In this document: one piece after another, positions 33,883 to 42,988 of the stretch
How the letters are laid out: each line of letters starts with the position of its first letter
How positions within the stretch are numbered: position 1 is the first letter of the stretch
Assembly (NCBI GenBank): GCA_028704555.1
Contig: JAQWFD010000025.1
Location: 1-57,473 of the forward strand
Origin: Desulfobacterales bacterium
GTDB taxonomy: Bacteria > Desulfobacterota > Desulfobacteria > Desulfobacterales > JAQWFD01
Direction: 5' to 3'
DNA: 57,473 bases
Made by a program: the position numbers and the translations under genes
The notes under the pieces: generated by a model
What the model was told of the DNA's origin: nothing
Seen by the model: the letters and a program-made list of their open reading frames with translations, nothing else
Databases searched by the model: none

Positions 33883-34845
33883 ATGACCCGTTCAAAGTGG
33901 TATTTTCATCCGGTACTCATTTTTATTTTCTGTATCCTTGCGCTGTCGCTGTCGCTTTTTCTCTATATCTACTGGTACATGGAAATCCGTACCGGGCTCA
34001 ACGCCATTATCAGCCGCTTCAATCTCGAACCGGAAAATGTTTTCGAATCCCATACCTGGGTGGTTATTCTGGTGATGTCGGTGCTGGTCGGAATCATCCT
34101 GATGGGCATCCTTATGATCTTCGTATATCACCAGAAAACGCTTAAACTCTATCGGCTCCAGCAAACTTTTATCAACAACTTCACGCATGAGCTGAAAACA
34201 CCGGTCACATCCCTTAAACTGTACCTGGAAACATTTATAAAACATAATATCAAACGGGACGATCAGCTCAAATTTATCGGTTATATGCTCAAAGATGTCA
34301 GCCGGCTGGGAAACAATATCAACCACATTCTGAATCTGGCACGAATTGAAAGCAAAAGTTATACCGCAGCGCTCGTCAGCTCCGATGTGATTGAAGCCAT
34401 CCATCATTTTATTCGGATCAACCAACACCTTTTCCCAAATTGTAATATCCGTATTCACAACCGGTCCGCACAACCCCTGTGGTATCCGATCGATTCATCA
34501 TTGTTTGAAATGCTGCTGATGAATCTGCTGACCAATGCGATCAAATACAATTCGTCAGACACCCCCGAGGTGGATATTACCATTGAGCATGATCCGCGAA
34601 ACGTATCAATTCACTTTACCGATAACGGCATCGGCATTGAAAAAACGGAATTAAAAAAAATATTCAAAAAATTTTACCAGGTTGGAAAGTCGGATGACAT
34701 GTCGGGGAAAGGAAACGGGCTGGGGCTTTATCTGGCACAGCACATTGCCCGGATTCATAAAGGCAGAATCATCGCTGAAAGCAGGGGACCCGGAACGGGG
34801 GCCACATTTACCCTGATCTTGCCCCCCCCGGAAAAATGCGCATGA
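33883..34845 (+). CDS. Sensor histidine kinase, two membrane segments
   Basis: A 320-residue inner-membrane kinase. Two hydrophobic segments (about 10-32 and 60-82) flank a periplasmic loop of only 25-28 residues, so the signal is probably sensed in or near the membrane. The catalytic core is complete: H-box NNFTHELKTPVTS with phospho-acceptor H102, N-box LLMNLLTNAIKYN, G1 DNGIGIE, and G2 GKGNGLGLYLAQHIA. It is followed, after 88 bp with a GACTC repeat, by its likely response regulator. Kinase-before-regulator is the less common order. The signal is unknown. Confidence 0.92.
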   Translation: MTRSKWYFHPVLIFIFCILALSLSLFLYIYWYMEIRTGLNAIISRFNLEPENVFESHTWVVILVMSVLVGIILMGILMIFVYHQKTLKLYRLQQTFINNFTHELKTPVTSLKLYLETFIKHNIKRDDQLKFIGYMLKDVSRLGNNINHILNLARIESKSYTAALVSSDVIEAIHHFIRINQHLFPNCNIRIHNRSAQPLWYPIDSSLFEMLLMNLLTNAIKYNSSDTPEVDITIEHDPRNVSIHFTDNGIGIEKTELKKIFKKFYQVGKSDDMSGKGNGLGLYLAQHIARIHKGRIIAESRGPGTGATFTLILPPPEKCA

Positions 34846-34933
34846 TGCGCCCATGCCACCGGGAAAAAAGCTGACAACTCATGACTCGCAACTCTCGATT
34901 TTTATTGTCTAACGACCGCCTTAAGGAAAACGC

Positions 34934-35665
34934 ATGAACAATACCAGACCAAACCGTGTACTGGTTATCGAAGATGAAGCCCACATCGCGGATGGCTTGA
35001 AATTAAATCTGGAACTTCAGGGGTATGAGGTTGCAATCGCTCCGGACGGAGTATCCGGCTTACAGCAATGGAAATCGTGGCAGCCGGATCTCATTGTCCT
35101 GGATATCATGCTGCCCTGTATTGATGGCATATCCGTACTGAAAAATATCCGGCTTGAAGATGAACGGCTTCCGATTCTGATTTTATCCGCAAAAAGCGAT
35201 ACGGAGGACAAAATCAAAGGATTTGCATCCGGCGTCGATGACTACCTGTCCAAACCCTTTAACCTTGAGGAATTTCTGCTGCGGGTGGAGCGGCTTCTGA
35301 CCAGATCCGCATGGTATCGACAGCATCAGAATGCCCGGTATCCGGAGAACGCATCCGGATCAAGCCCCTATATATTCGGAGAAAACCGTATCCATTTTGA
35401 TACGGGCAAAGCCCATTGCCAGTGCGGAGAAGTGGATCTGACAGAACAGGAAATGAAGCTTCTCAAACTCTTTATCACCAACCGGGGAAAGCCGCTGTCG
35501 AGAAAAGCCATGCTGGAAGTCGGATGGGGATATGCCCGGAATACCCAGACCCGGACCATAGACAATTTTATCGTCCGATTCAGAAAATATTTTGAAAAAG
35601 ACCCCAAGGCCCCCGTCTTCTTTAAAAGCTGCCGATCTGTAGGCTATATATTCGACCATGAGTAG
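34934..35665 (+). CDS. OmpR/PhoB-family response regulator
   Basis: A 243-residue DNA-binding regulator. The receiver domain has the acidic pocket (E13, D14), phospho-acceptor D57 in LIVLDIML and K107 in LSKPF. The C-terminal winged helix (about 140-240) has LTEQEMKLLKLFITNRGKPLSRKAMLEVGWGY and a NFIVRFRKYFEKDP recognition helix. AAGGAAA precedes the ATG. It is the partner of the kinase just upstream; target genes are unknown. Confidence 0.92.
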   Translation: MNNTRPNRVLVIEDEAHIADGLKLNLELQGYEVAIAPDGVSGLQQWKSWQPDLIVLDIMLPCIDGISVLKNIRLEDERLPILILSAKSDTEDKIKGFASGVDDYLSKPFNLEEFLLRVERLLTRSAWYRQHQNARYPENASGSSPYIFGENRIHFDTGKAHCQCGEVDLTEQEMKLLKLFITNRGKPLSRKAMLEVGWGYARNTQTRTIDNFIVRFRKYFEKDPKAPVFFKSCRSVGYIFDHE

Positions 35666-35717
35666 AAACAGAAACCAGCCGGCTGTCCTGACGATGTTAA
35701 AATCAAAAACTAATCTC

Positions 35718-35746
35718 TTGACAGCAGAATTCTTTTCACTTATTTA
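35718..35746 (+). promoter_or_regulatory. Sigma-70-type promoter for the duplicated-repeat protein
   Basis: Perfect TTGACA (35718-35723), 17-bp spacer, TATTTA (35741-35746), about 77 bp before the ATG at 35823. Confidence 0.55.
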
Positions 35747-35822
35747 CTAGTATAACTATATTTACTCCGGTTTACTGAATAAAATCCAAAGTCCGCTTTC
35801 GTTTATGTAAAAAGGACCGATT

Positions 35823-36242
35823 ATGGTATTGCTTGGATCGTCATCCGGTCAGTCAGGAAAGATGACCCCCTACGACATTTTTATAGCCAGGCTCAAACTG
35901 CTGATTATCATGACCCGTGCCGAATTAAAGAGCTTTCCTCAGGGGAAATACCGTAAAGAAGCATTGATATGTAATGCTGAATATGTCGCCCGGGATTCGA
36001 TGAACTGGTTTGGCAAATTTTCTGCCAGTCATTCCGAGCATTGCCATAATCACGAAATATATATCGATTATTTCCTGTATCAACGGATCAATCTTCTGGC
36101 TTTAATGGCTAACGCACTGGCTGAAGCATTTCCGGTTGGCACTTTCAGGACAAAAGCCATTGAAGACAATATTGACTATATCTGCAAAAAAATTGGCTTT
36201 GAAAGCCCGATCAATCCGCTGCAATTCCTGAAAGTAGCGTGA
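35823..36242 (+). CDS. Unknown helical protein with an internal duplication and His-rich loop
   Basis: A 139-residue protein of no family I recognise. It contains the same pattern twice: LLIIMTRAELKSFPQGKYRK (near residue 26) and LLALMANALAEAFPVGTFRT (near 96), extended in both cases by an Ala, an Asn and a Tyr at matching spacing (A-x3-N-x2-Y). The copies are about 70 residues apart, suggesting a duplicated helical unit that packs as a bundle. Between them lies HSEHCHNHE, four His and a Cys within nine residues, a possible metal site. The gene ends in a TGA within the ribosome-binding site of the receiver-domain gene, so the two are probably translated together and may act as a signalling pair. 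Confidence 0.7.
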   Translation: MVLLGSSSGQSGKMTPYDIFIARLKLLIIMTRAELKSFPQGKYRKEALICNAEYVARDSMNWFGKFSASHSEHCHNHEIYIDYFLYQRINLLALMANALAEAFPVGTFRTKAIEDNIDYICKKIGFESPINPLQFLKVA

Positions 36243-36250
36243 GGTGACTT

Positions 36251-36625
36251 ATTGTAGAGAATGTTAAAATTGCGGTAGTGGATCATGACCGGCTCACCAG
36301 GGATTTAATCGTCACCACATTGATGTACTGCGTCAACAGAGAAATTTTGTCATTCAATGACGGTTACAGTGTCTGCGCATATATTGAATGTCAAAATCAT
36401 CTGGATATCATCATCACGGATACGGATATGCCGGGCATGGACGGGTTGGAGCTGCTCACGGCCATAAAGACGAAATATCCTCAAAAAAAAATTATCCTCA
36501 TGTCGGAGTCAGCAGACAGGCAGAAAGCCGCCAGCCGACTGGGAGCAGATGCCTTCCTTACCAAACCCTTCGGCCTGAAGGACCTGTTCAGTATTGTTGA
36601 AACATTTGTGGTCAACGGCAGTTAG
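36251..36625 (+). CDS. Stand-alone receiver (REC) domain protein, probable ATT start
   Basis: A 124-residue receiver domain without an output domain, like CheY or Spo0F. Phospho-acceptor Asp in IIITDTDMPGMDG, the acidic VVDHD at strand 1, and Lys in LTKPFG are present. The first standard start in frame, GTG at 36278, would delete strand 1 (VKIAVV). Upstream of it the only usable codon before a stop is ATT at 36251, which has GAGGTGA at ideal distance. ATT initiation is rare (known for infC). It follows the duplicated-repeat protein by 8 bp. It probably carries phosphate to an unknown partner. Confidence 0.78.
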   Translation: MVENVKIAVVDHDRLTRDLIVTTLMYCVNREILSFNDGYSVCAYIECQNHLDIIITDTDMPGMDGLELLTAIKTKYPQKKIILMSESADRQKAASRLGADAFLTKPFGLKDLFSIVETFVVNGS

Positions 36626-36636
36626 GGCCCCGGCCC

Positions 36637-37491
36637 TTACTGAAAACGGGAAAACAGCGAAACAGCGGCGTCCGGATTTACCTCCCGTCGTCTCAGGGGC
36701 AGTGTCACGTGAGATGTGGTCTGATCTGAATATTCCGGTCGCTGTTGAGTGTAGATCACCCCGACAGGATATCTTTCTTCGGCCCGCGTCACCAGCTCCA
36801 TCGCTTTGAGACGATCAGACGCGTCATAATCTGATCCCGGCTCATAGCAGCGCTCCCTGTAATACTCATACGTGCGGACATGATCCCAGCTCACACAGGG
36901 CTGAAGCACATTGATAAAGGAAAATCCCTTGTGGGCGATGGCCTTCATCAGAAGATCCGCCAGATGATCCGGACGGGCAGAAGTCGCCTGCCCTACAAAT
37001 GCGCATGACTGTGAAATGGCCAGCGCCAGGGGATTCAGCGGCATGGCGGCAACCCCTTCCGGATTAAACCGCGTAACCACCCCCTGAGAAGTGGTCGGGG
37101 AGGCCTGGGCTTTGGTCAGCGCAAAATAATGATTGTCATGAACCACCAGGGTGATGTCAATGTTACGGCGGATGGCGTGCAGAAAATGGTTCCCGCCTTC
37201 GGCATAGGCCCCGCCGTCGCCGGCATGCACCAGCACCGTTAAATCCGGTGCGGCCAGCTTTGCCGCCACCGCGACCGCCACCTCACGCCCGTGAAGCCCG
37301 TTAAATGTATTGACCTGCATATAGTGCGGCAGCTTGGGCGCCTGCCCGATGCCGGTGCATATCAACACCTGATGCGGCAAAAGATCCAGTCCGGCCAGCG
37401 CCTGTTTCACCGCGCCGAGAATCGGAAAATTCCCGCACCCGGGACACCAGGCAATGTCGACATCGTTATCAAAAGCCTTTATATCACTCAT
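36637..37491 (-). CDS. korB: 2-oxoacid:ferredoxin oxidoreductase, beta subunit
   Basis: A 284-residue thiamine-diphosphate-binding subunit. WCPGCGN near the N-terminus and GDGGAYAEGGNHFLHAIRRNIDITLVVHDN (GDG-x-N type motif for TPP/Mg) are diagnostic of the KorB/PorB family. It starts with an ATGA overlap with korA, so the subunits are made together. The pair oxidises a 2-oxoacid to its acyl-CoA and reduces ferredoxin; 2-oxoglutarate is the usual substrate of this subunit architecture, but indolepyruvate-like or branched-chain acids are not excluded. Confidence 0.88.
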   Translation of the reverse strand: MSDIKAFDNDVDIAWCPGCGNFPILGAVKQALAGLDLLPHQVLICTGIGQAPKLPHYMQVNTFNGLHGREVAVAVAAKLAAPDLTVLVHAGDGGAYAEGGNHFLHAIRRNIDITLVVHDNHYFALTKAQASPTTSQGVVTRFNPEGVAAMPLNPLALAISQSCAFVGQATSARPDHLADLLMKAIAHKGFSFINVLQPCVSWDHVRTYEYYRERCYEPGSDYDASDRLKAMELVTRAEERYPVGVIYTQQRPEYSDQTTSHVTLPLRRREVNPDAAVSLFSRFQ

Positions 37492-39188
37492 TCGATAACC
37501 TCCGCTCTGAGTTTTCCGTACAGCTCATCCACTGAAAACGGCCGGCCATCCCGCCGGCTGATCACGGCATCGGGCGCCCGCAATGCCACCTCTCTCAGAT
37601 ACGCCCCCAGGCCGCCGTCAACGCTGTGGTCCACCACGATCAGCCGGGAGGCGGCCTGAACCGGCTGCCGGATCATCTGCTCCTGAACCGGCCACAGCCA
37701 GCTCAAGTGAAAATGAGCAACCTTCAGCCCTTCAGCATTCAATCGGGATACAGCCTCTTTGAGCGTTTCAAGGCTGCTGCCCCAGCCAACCACCAGGGGA
37801 CGACCGTCCACCGGTCCAACCAGCCGGTTTTTCCACGACGCCTCCATCAAGGTTTTGCCTTTTTGCAGGCGTTTTTGTGCCATCTCATCAGCGATACGGG
37901 CGCTTTCAGTGATATGTCCCGCTTCATCATGCTCATCTGAATCCACCACCACCACGTGCCGGGAATCCCCGGGTGCGGCCAGAGGAGATACTCCGGATTC
38001 TGTCCGGGCATAACGCCGATAGCCGGTCAGCGAGGTTAACGCCTCGGGAGACATGATATGCCGACGTTTCGGAAGATGTCCCACCGCAAAAGGCGCCATC
38101 GTTGTCTGGCTGTCCTGAAGCAGCTGGTCCGTCATGACAAATACCGGAACCTGATATTGTTCGGCGATATCAAACGCCAGGGCCGTCATGTCAAAGCATT
38201 CTGAAATATTGCCCGGAGCGATGATCACCCGGGGAAAACTTCCATGGCCGGCATGCCTGACAAAGTTCAAATCTCCCTGAGCGGTTCGCGTCGGCAGCCC
38301 TGTGGCCGGCCCCGGTCGCTGTGCCAGTACGATGACCGCCGGATACTCGATCATTCCGAGAAGCGACAGTCCTTCCACCATCAGGGAAAACCCGCCGCCG
38401 GACGTGGCCGTCATGGCCCGGGCCCCGGCATAGGATGCGCCGGCCACCATATTGATGGCGGCAATTTCATCTTCCGCCTGCTCGACAATAACCTCCAGCT
38501 GCCTGTGCCACTGCGCCATATTGATGAGGATACTGGTTGCCGGACTCATGGGATACCCGGTCACAAATGTCACGCCACCGGCTACTGCGCCCAGCGATAC
38601 CGCCTCATGGCCCGAGATCCACATCCGCCCGGTCCCGGTTGAGGATGCAGGCGGAAGATGAAAATACGCTGCCCCGGGTATCTGTTGACTCGAATCAAAT
38701 ACCAGGTTAAGGGCCTTTAAATTCTGCGCTAACACATTTTTTTTCGATGCGAAATGTTCCCGAATCAAGGTCTCCAGAATCCCTGGTGCCTGTCCCAGAA
38801 TCTTCCAGGCCGTCGCGATAGAAACTGTCCCGCTGACGGCCTCCGAACCGGCCTGCTCAGCCAGTTTACCGATTGCCGCCGGAACCCGGTGTGGATGAGG
38901 CCAGCTTTGCGGGGCAACAACAAGACTTTTTTCTGTCATCAATTCCTCAAATGCTGAAAGCGCCTCCTTTGAAAGGGCGACCAGGATATCAATCCGGTTT
39001 GTCACTCCGGCCAGCGGTTCACGACTGCAGCGGATATGGGTAAAATTCAACCCGCCGCGAATCCGGGACTCAGCATCCGTATAGGCATATGCAAATAAAT
39101 TGCTGCGCGTCAGCGCTTTACCCAGAAGACCGGCAGCCGTCTGTATCCCCTGGCCTGCGGCTCCCGCAATGCGGATATTAACCTCCAT
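37488..39188 (-). CDS. korA: 2-oxoacid:ferredoxin oxidoreductase, fused gamma-alpha subunit
   Basis: A 566-residue fusion. Residues 1-180 are the gamma domain (IRIAGAAGQGIQTAAGLLGKAL) and the rest the alpha domain, with GYPMSPATSI, EQAEDEIAAINMVAGASYAGARAMTATSGGGFSLM and QRPGPATGLPT, which form the CoA/2-oxoacid face. AAAGGAAA precedes the ATG. With korB it forms the enzyme feeding ferredoxin, a typical trait of anaerobic energy metabolism. No separate delta ferredoxin subunit is adjacent, so ferredoxin must come from elsewhere. Confidence 0.9.
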   Translation of the reverse strand: MEVNIRIAGAAGQGIQTAAGLLGKALTRSNLFAYAYTDAESRIRGGLNFTHIRCSREPLAGVTNRIDILVALSKEALSAFEELMTEKSLVVAPQSWPHPHRVPAAIGKLAEQAGSEAVSGTVSIATAWKILGQAPGILETLIREHFASKKNVLAQNLKALNLVFDSSQQIPGAAYFHLPPASSTGTGRMWISGHEAVSLGAVAGGVTFVTGYPMSPATSILINMAQWHRQLEVIVEQAEDEIAAINMVAGASYAGARAMTATSGGGFSLMVEGLSLLGMIEYPAVIVLAQRPGPATGLPTRTAQGDLNFVRHAGHGSFPRVIIAPGNISECFDMTALAFDIAEQYQVPVFVMTDQLLQDSQTTMAPFAVGHLPKRRHIMSPEALTSLTGYRRYARTESGVSPLAAPGDSRHVVVVDSDEHDEAGHITESARIADEMAQKRLQKGKTLMEASWKNRLVGPVDGRPLVVGWGSSLETLKEAVSRLNAEGLKVAHFHLSWLWPVQEQMIRQPVQAASRLIVVDHSVDGGLGAYLREVALRAPDAVISRRDGRPFSVDELYGKLRAEVIE

Positions 39189-39675
39189 GGCTGTTTCCTT
39201 TCATTGTAATACCGGACGTTACAGGGAAAAAGGATCCCATATAATGACCGGATCTGACACGTTTAATGGTACAGGGCATTCACGGCGTATTAAAGCGTGC
39301 ATATTTTTGCCATATGTACGCTGAGATACAACGCAAAAAAAACGGATAAAAAGACAGGCAAGACCGTATATTTTTTGCCGGGGCCCTGAAATCTTCATGG
39401 CAGAAGGGACGAATATGAGGATAGGGCTGGATTTCGGTTGTTGTCCAGCATAGTGTAACAGATGGATTCGGAGACGATCAACAAAAAACAGACACCCGAA
39501 AAAACCCCCTGGCTCGGGAATCGCATCCTTGAATGATGTTACACAGATGTGCAATCCGGGGAGATAGAACTGCAAGGGCATTTAAGATGAGCAGAAGGTG
39601 CTTTTCGGAGATATTCGCGGAAAAAACAGTATGGAAGGGACGCCCCTTGCCGGACGCCCCTGATTTTTCGGGTAT
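39189..39675. other. Non-coding gap upstream of korAB
   Basis: Nearly 490 bp. A 120-codon frame on the minus strand (39219-39581) has no ribosome-binding site and an irregular composition, so I leave it out. Two direct copies of GGACGCCCC lie at 39639-39658. The korA promoter should be here but is not evident. Confidence 0.4.
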
Positions 39676-39948
39676 CTAATATCGCGGTCTGCGCTGCGGG
39701 CGTTTAGTGCGCGGTTCCGCCTGATTGACTTTGATATCGCGTCCTTTAAGATCGCTCCCGTTCAGGGCTTTAAGCGCCTGATCGGCTTCTGAATTATCCG
39801 GCATTTCAACAAAGCCGAATCCTTTTGACTGACCGGAAAATTTGTCCGTTATGATGCTGACGCTGGAAACTTCACCAAACCGGGAAAACGCTTCTTTCAA
39901 GTCATCTTCTGTTACGCCATAGGACAGATTCCCAACATAGATATTCAT
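39676..39948 (-). CDS. RRM-type RNA-binding protein
   Basis: A 90-residue single-RRM protein like the cold-inducible Rbp proteins of cyanobacteria and proteobacteria. RNP2 (IYVGNL) and RNP1 (KGFGFVEM) are exact, followed by a basic tail (RTKRPQRRPRY) that likely adds affinity for RNA. It binds single-stranded RNA and probably acts as an RNA chaperone. GGGGGTG precedes the ATG. Confidence 0.94.
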   Translation of the reverse strand: MNIYVGNLSYGVTEDDLKEAFSRFGEVSSVSIITDKFSGQSKGFGFVEMPDNSEADQALKALNGSDLKGRDIKVNQAEPRTKRPQRRPRY

Positions 39949-40572
39949 ATCGCACCCCCAAAAAAATATATTTCGATCGAATTGACGCTATCACCAAACC
40001 GGCTGTACAGATGAGTCGATCGATAGCGGACGGCCAACCATTGGCCAGTTCATATGGCGCATGACTGCCATAAAAATTAAATATTAATAATATGGATATA
40101 ACGCTGAACGCAATTGTAAAGGCCCATGTCTCAAGGGATCATGTTGAAGTCAGATAGGCTGTTAATTGCTCAATACCACAAGGAGAACTGAAACGGATTC
40201 GTTTGGTGAAAAAAACCTGTCGCCAAATTTTCGCCACGCATCAGTACCAATGCTGACTTAAAAGCCCTTCGGTCTGAATACTGAAACTTCCGGGCCAGGT
40301 TGAACACCTCCGATGAAAACTTACCTTAACATAGCTCATGAAAGAACGGTTGTCAAATGCTGTGTTCCGGGAAGTTATCGTTCCGCCATCCCGCTTCGTT
40401 CAATTCCTCTGTGCGATCCCTGGCAAGATTTACACCTCCCATCGTCGTATCGTCTGATGGCAGCAGCCTCAAAAAACAGTTGCACTCGTCAGCCGCAATG
40501 GTTACCGAAACATCTGCTGTTTCAAAAACAGCCTGATGCCGGATCACTTCCACAAGAGGGAAACCGGGGCCC
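39949..40572. other. Leader region of the RRM gene plus unassigned DNA
   Basis: No credible gene in 620 bp. Near the RRM gene there is a perfect hairpin GGCCAA-CCA-TTGGCC (40032-40046) and a CGCTATC/GATAGCG pair flanking it at 39985-40029; both would lie in a long 5' leader, as is common for cold-shock RNAs. The part from 40150 to 40570 shows only weak frames on both strands (for example 40353-40631 minus), which I cannot support. Confidence 0.4.
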
Positions 40573-41343
40573 CTATGTATTTCTGTGCAGAACATACGAA
40601 TTTCTCTGACTCGTCGGCATGATGACGGCACTTTGAATGTTCACATGCGCCGGCGCATTCAATACATACACAATTAAATCGGCAATATCATTTGCAGTCA
40701 ACGGCTCATACCCCGCATACACGCCATCTGACCGTTTTTGATCCCCTTTGAATCGTACCATTGAAAAATTCGTATTGACCGCACCGGGGCAGATATTGAA
40801 TACCCGTATATTCGTACCCACCAGATCTATGTTTAATGCATCGTTCAGCATTTTTACGGCGGCTTTTGTCGCGCAATACACATTACCGCCCGGATACGCC
40901 ATTTCTCCGGCAATGCTGCCGAGATTGACGATATGCCCGCTGTTGTTTTTTCTCATTTGAGGAATAACGGCTTTGCCCACATACAAAACCCCCTTGATAT
41001 TGGTATCGATCATGGCTTCCCAGTCATCAATACGCCCCTCATCCATTTTTTCCAGTCCGGCAGCCAGGCCGGCATTATTGATCAGAATATCAATGGTGTG
41101 ATTTCGGGTAATCTCGTTGAATTTGAGCGCGACGTCATCTTTGCGGCTCACATCGCACTGAACCAGGGTTACGTTTATATCGTGTGTTTTCAGCAGCTTT
41201 TCTTTCAGGCGGATCAATCTATCCTCTCTTCTTGCCACGAGGATCAAATTCACGCGATCCGCTGCCAGCAACTCGGCACATGCCTGACCTATCCCGGAGC
41301 TTGCGCCCGTAATCAGAGCGGTTTTTCCTGCCAGTCTGTTCAT
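40573..41343 (-). CDS. Short-chain dehydrogenase/reductase
   Basis: A 256-residue classical SDR: TGASSGIGQA Rossmann loop, NNAG, catalytic Ser in LGSIAG and YCATK (Tyr-x3-Lys). It resembles YdfG-type serine/3-hydroxy acid dehydrogenases, with EMAYPGGNVYCATKAAV and PGAVNTNF, and probably uses NADP for an alcohol or hydroxy acid. Two ATGs (41346, 41343) follow AAGGAG; the second has better spacing. Longer in-frame starts fall inside MITE-like element B and are not real. Confidence 0.9.
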   Translation of the reverse strand: MNRLAGKTALITGASSGIGQACAELLAADRVNLILVARREDRLIRLKEKLLKTHDINVTLVQCDVSRKDDVALKFNEITRNHTIDILINNAGLAAGLEKMDEGRIDDWEAMIDTNIKGVLYVGKAVIPQMRKNNSGHIVNLGSIAGEMAYPGGNVYCATKAAVKMLNDALNIDLVGTNIRVFNICPGAVNTNFSMVRFKGDQKRSDGVYAGYEPLTANDIADLIVYVLNAPAHVNIQSAVIMPTSQRNSYVLHRNT

Positions 41344-41374
41344 CATAAATCTCCTTTTGTTTCGAACGGTTATC

Positions 41375-41525
41375 GGCTTGATCATAACTTGGGCCATCGC
41401 TCTGAAATGCAACTTCGGAGCCCCGCCTGTTCCCGGCATCCCCCGGATCGCGCTGGAGAAACCGGGAACGGGCGGGACGGAGCCACTATATGTACGGAGA
41501 TATGGCCGACGTTATGTTCAAGCCC
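41375..41525. mobile_element. MITE-like palindromic element B, short copy
   Basis: A 151-bp element starting GGCTTGATCATAAC and ending GTTATGTTCAAGCCC. The flanks CGGTTATC (41367-41374) and TGGTTATC (41526-41533) differ at one of eight bases, consistent with an aged 8-bp target-site duplication. The inside folds, CCCGCCTGTTCCCGG pairing with CCGGGAACGGGCGGG. It lies about 30 bp upstream of the SDR start codon. Related to 42989-43241. Confidence 0.8.
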
Positions 41526-41707
41526 TGGTTATCACATCAACACGAATTTACGATCGGCCGCTGTCAGCAAACTCAGCGTTCCTGGCATACGTCGTAACGT
41601 ATTGATATAAAATATAATTACCAATGAGTATCGCATTTTAAAAAATCAACATCGTGATAAAATTTATCTCACACGAAGCCCGCAAACATGTTAAGCAACT
41701 GAGCCTT

Positions 41708-42913
41708 TCAGACAAACTGCCCGGCAGCAAATCCGGATGACCAGGCCCACTGCAGGTTAAAGCCGCCCAGATGCCCCGCGACATCGACGACTTCCCCGAT
41801 AAAATAAAGTCCCTGCCGGGTCCTGCTCTCCATGGTTCTGGAGGACAGCCCCCCGGTATCCACCCCGCCCACCGTGACCTCGGCGGTCCGGTAGCCTTCC
41901 GTGCCTGACGGCTTTAACTGCCAGCGGCTCAGTCCCTGTGCAACCTGGCGCAACACGGAATCCGGCAGCCCGGCTATCGGCTGATCCGCCCATGGCTGCC
42001 AGAAAAAAGCCTCCAGTTCCAGAGTCAGGCGTTTGGGCAGTCGCTGTGCCAGCAGATTGCGCAGCAGAGATTTCGGGTGATGCTGCTTCTGCAATTTGAG
42101 CCACTTCGCCAGATCGGTTCCGGGCAATACATCCATCAGGATGGAATCTCCGGGCTGCCAGTAACTGGACAGCTGCAACACCGCCGGTCCGCTCAGACCG
42201 CGATGGGTAAACAGCACGTTTTCACGGAACCTCTTATTGCCCGCACGCAACCCAGCCTCCAGCGCAATGCCGGACAGCCGGCCGGTAACCTCCCTGAAGG
42301 AGCCACTGAAGGTAAACGGCACCAGACCTGCACGGGTTGGCACTACCGGCATGCCAAACTGTCTGGCCAAATCATACCCGTAGCCGCTGGCGCCGATCTC
42401 GGGAATGGAAAGGCCTCCGGTTGCAACCACCAGAGAATCTGCGGCCAGCTTTCCCTGATCGGTTGCCAGCATGAAGCGGCCCGCTCCTCTGTCTTTTTTT
42501 TCAATCGCATCAACCGACATTATCCTGCATCGGGTCCGGATACTGACGCCGGCCTGACTGCATTCGGCCAGTAACATGGCAAGAATATCTCCGGCGGAAT
42601 CATTGCAGAACAGCTGGCCATGCTCCCGTTCGTGATAAAAGATGCCGTGCTTTTCCACCATTGCAATAAAATCCCACTGGGTATAGCGGGCTAACGCGGA
42701 TTTGCAGAAATGCGGATTGGCCGAAATATAACCGTCCGGCGCAACGAACCGATTCGTAAAATTACAGCGTCCGCCCCCGCACATCAGAAGTTTTTTACCC
42801 GCCGTATCGCTGCTGTCGACGACCAGCACCCGCCGCCCCCGCCGGCCCGCAGTAAGAGCACACATCAGGCCGGAAGCACCTGCACCTACGATGATGACAT
42901 CAAAATGGATCAA
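41708..42913 (-). CDS. BaiN/HI0933-family FAD-dependent oxidoreductase
   Basis: A 401-residue flavoprotein of the HI0933/YhiN family. FAD motif GAGASGLMCALTAGRRG, then KKLLMCGGGRCNFTN, the family hallmark, and VVATGGLSIPEIGASGYGYDLA and GVDTGGLSSRTMESRTRQGLYFIGEVVDVAGHLGGFNLQWAWSSG. The start is a TTG at 42913 behind GGGGGG; a TTG at 42943 is an alternative. BaiN reduces bile acid intermediates in gut Clostridia, but most relatives have no known substrate. It is flanked on both sides by MITE-like elements B. Confidence 0.87.
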   Translation of the reverse strand: MIHFDVIIVGAGASGLMCALTAGRRGRRVLVVDSSDTAGKKLLMCGGGRCNFTNRFVAPDGYISANPHFCKSALARYTQWDFIAMVEKHGIFYHEREHGQLFCNDSAGDILAMLLAECSQAGVSIRTRCRIMSVDAIEKKDRGAGRFMLATDQGKLAADSLVVATGGLSIPEIGASGYGYDLARQFGMPVVPTRAGLVPFTFSGSFREVTGRLSGIALEAGLRAGNKRFRENVLFTHRGLSGPAVLQLSSYWQPGDSILMDVLPGTDLAKWLKLQKQHHPKSLLRNLLAQRLPKRLTLELEAFFWQPWADQPIAGLPDSVLRQVAQGLSRWQLKPSGTEGYRTAEVTVGGVDTGGLSSRTMESRTRQGLYFIGEVVDVAGHLGGFNLQWAWSSGFAAGQFV

Positions 42914-42988
42914 ACGCCCCCCTGCTTCCAAAAATTCAGGCAACCGATGCCCCGACCGGGAAGATCCCCCCGATTTGTTTTATTTTTT

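Noticed and set aside
39219..39581. A 120-codon minus-strand frame upstream of korAB
   Set aside because: No ribosome-binding site, odd composition (many C, P, F), no similarity noticed.
40313..40631. Overlapping frames on both strands downstream of the SDR gene
   Set aside because: One overlaps the SDR 3' end, neither has a ribosome-binding site, and the sequences do not resemble a known family; could be decayed DNA.
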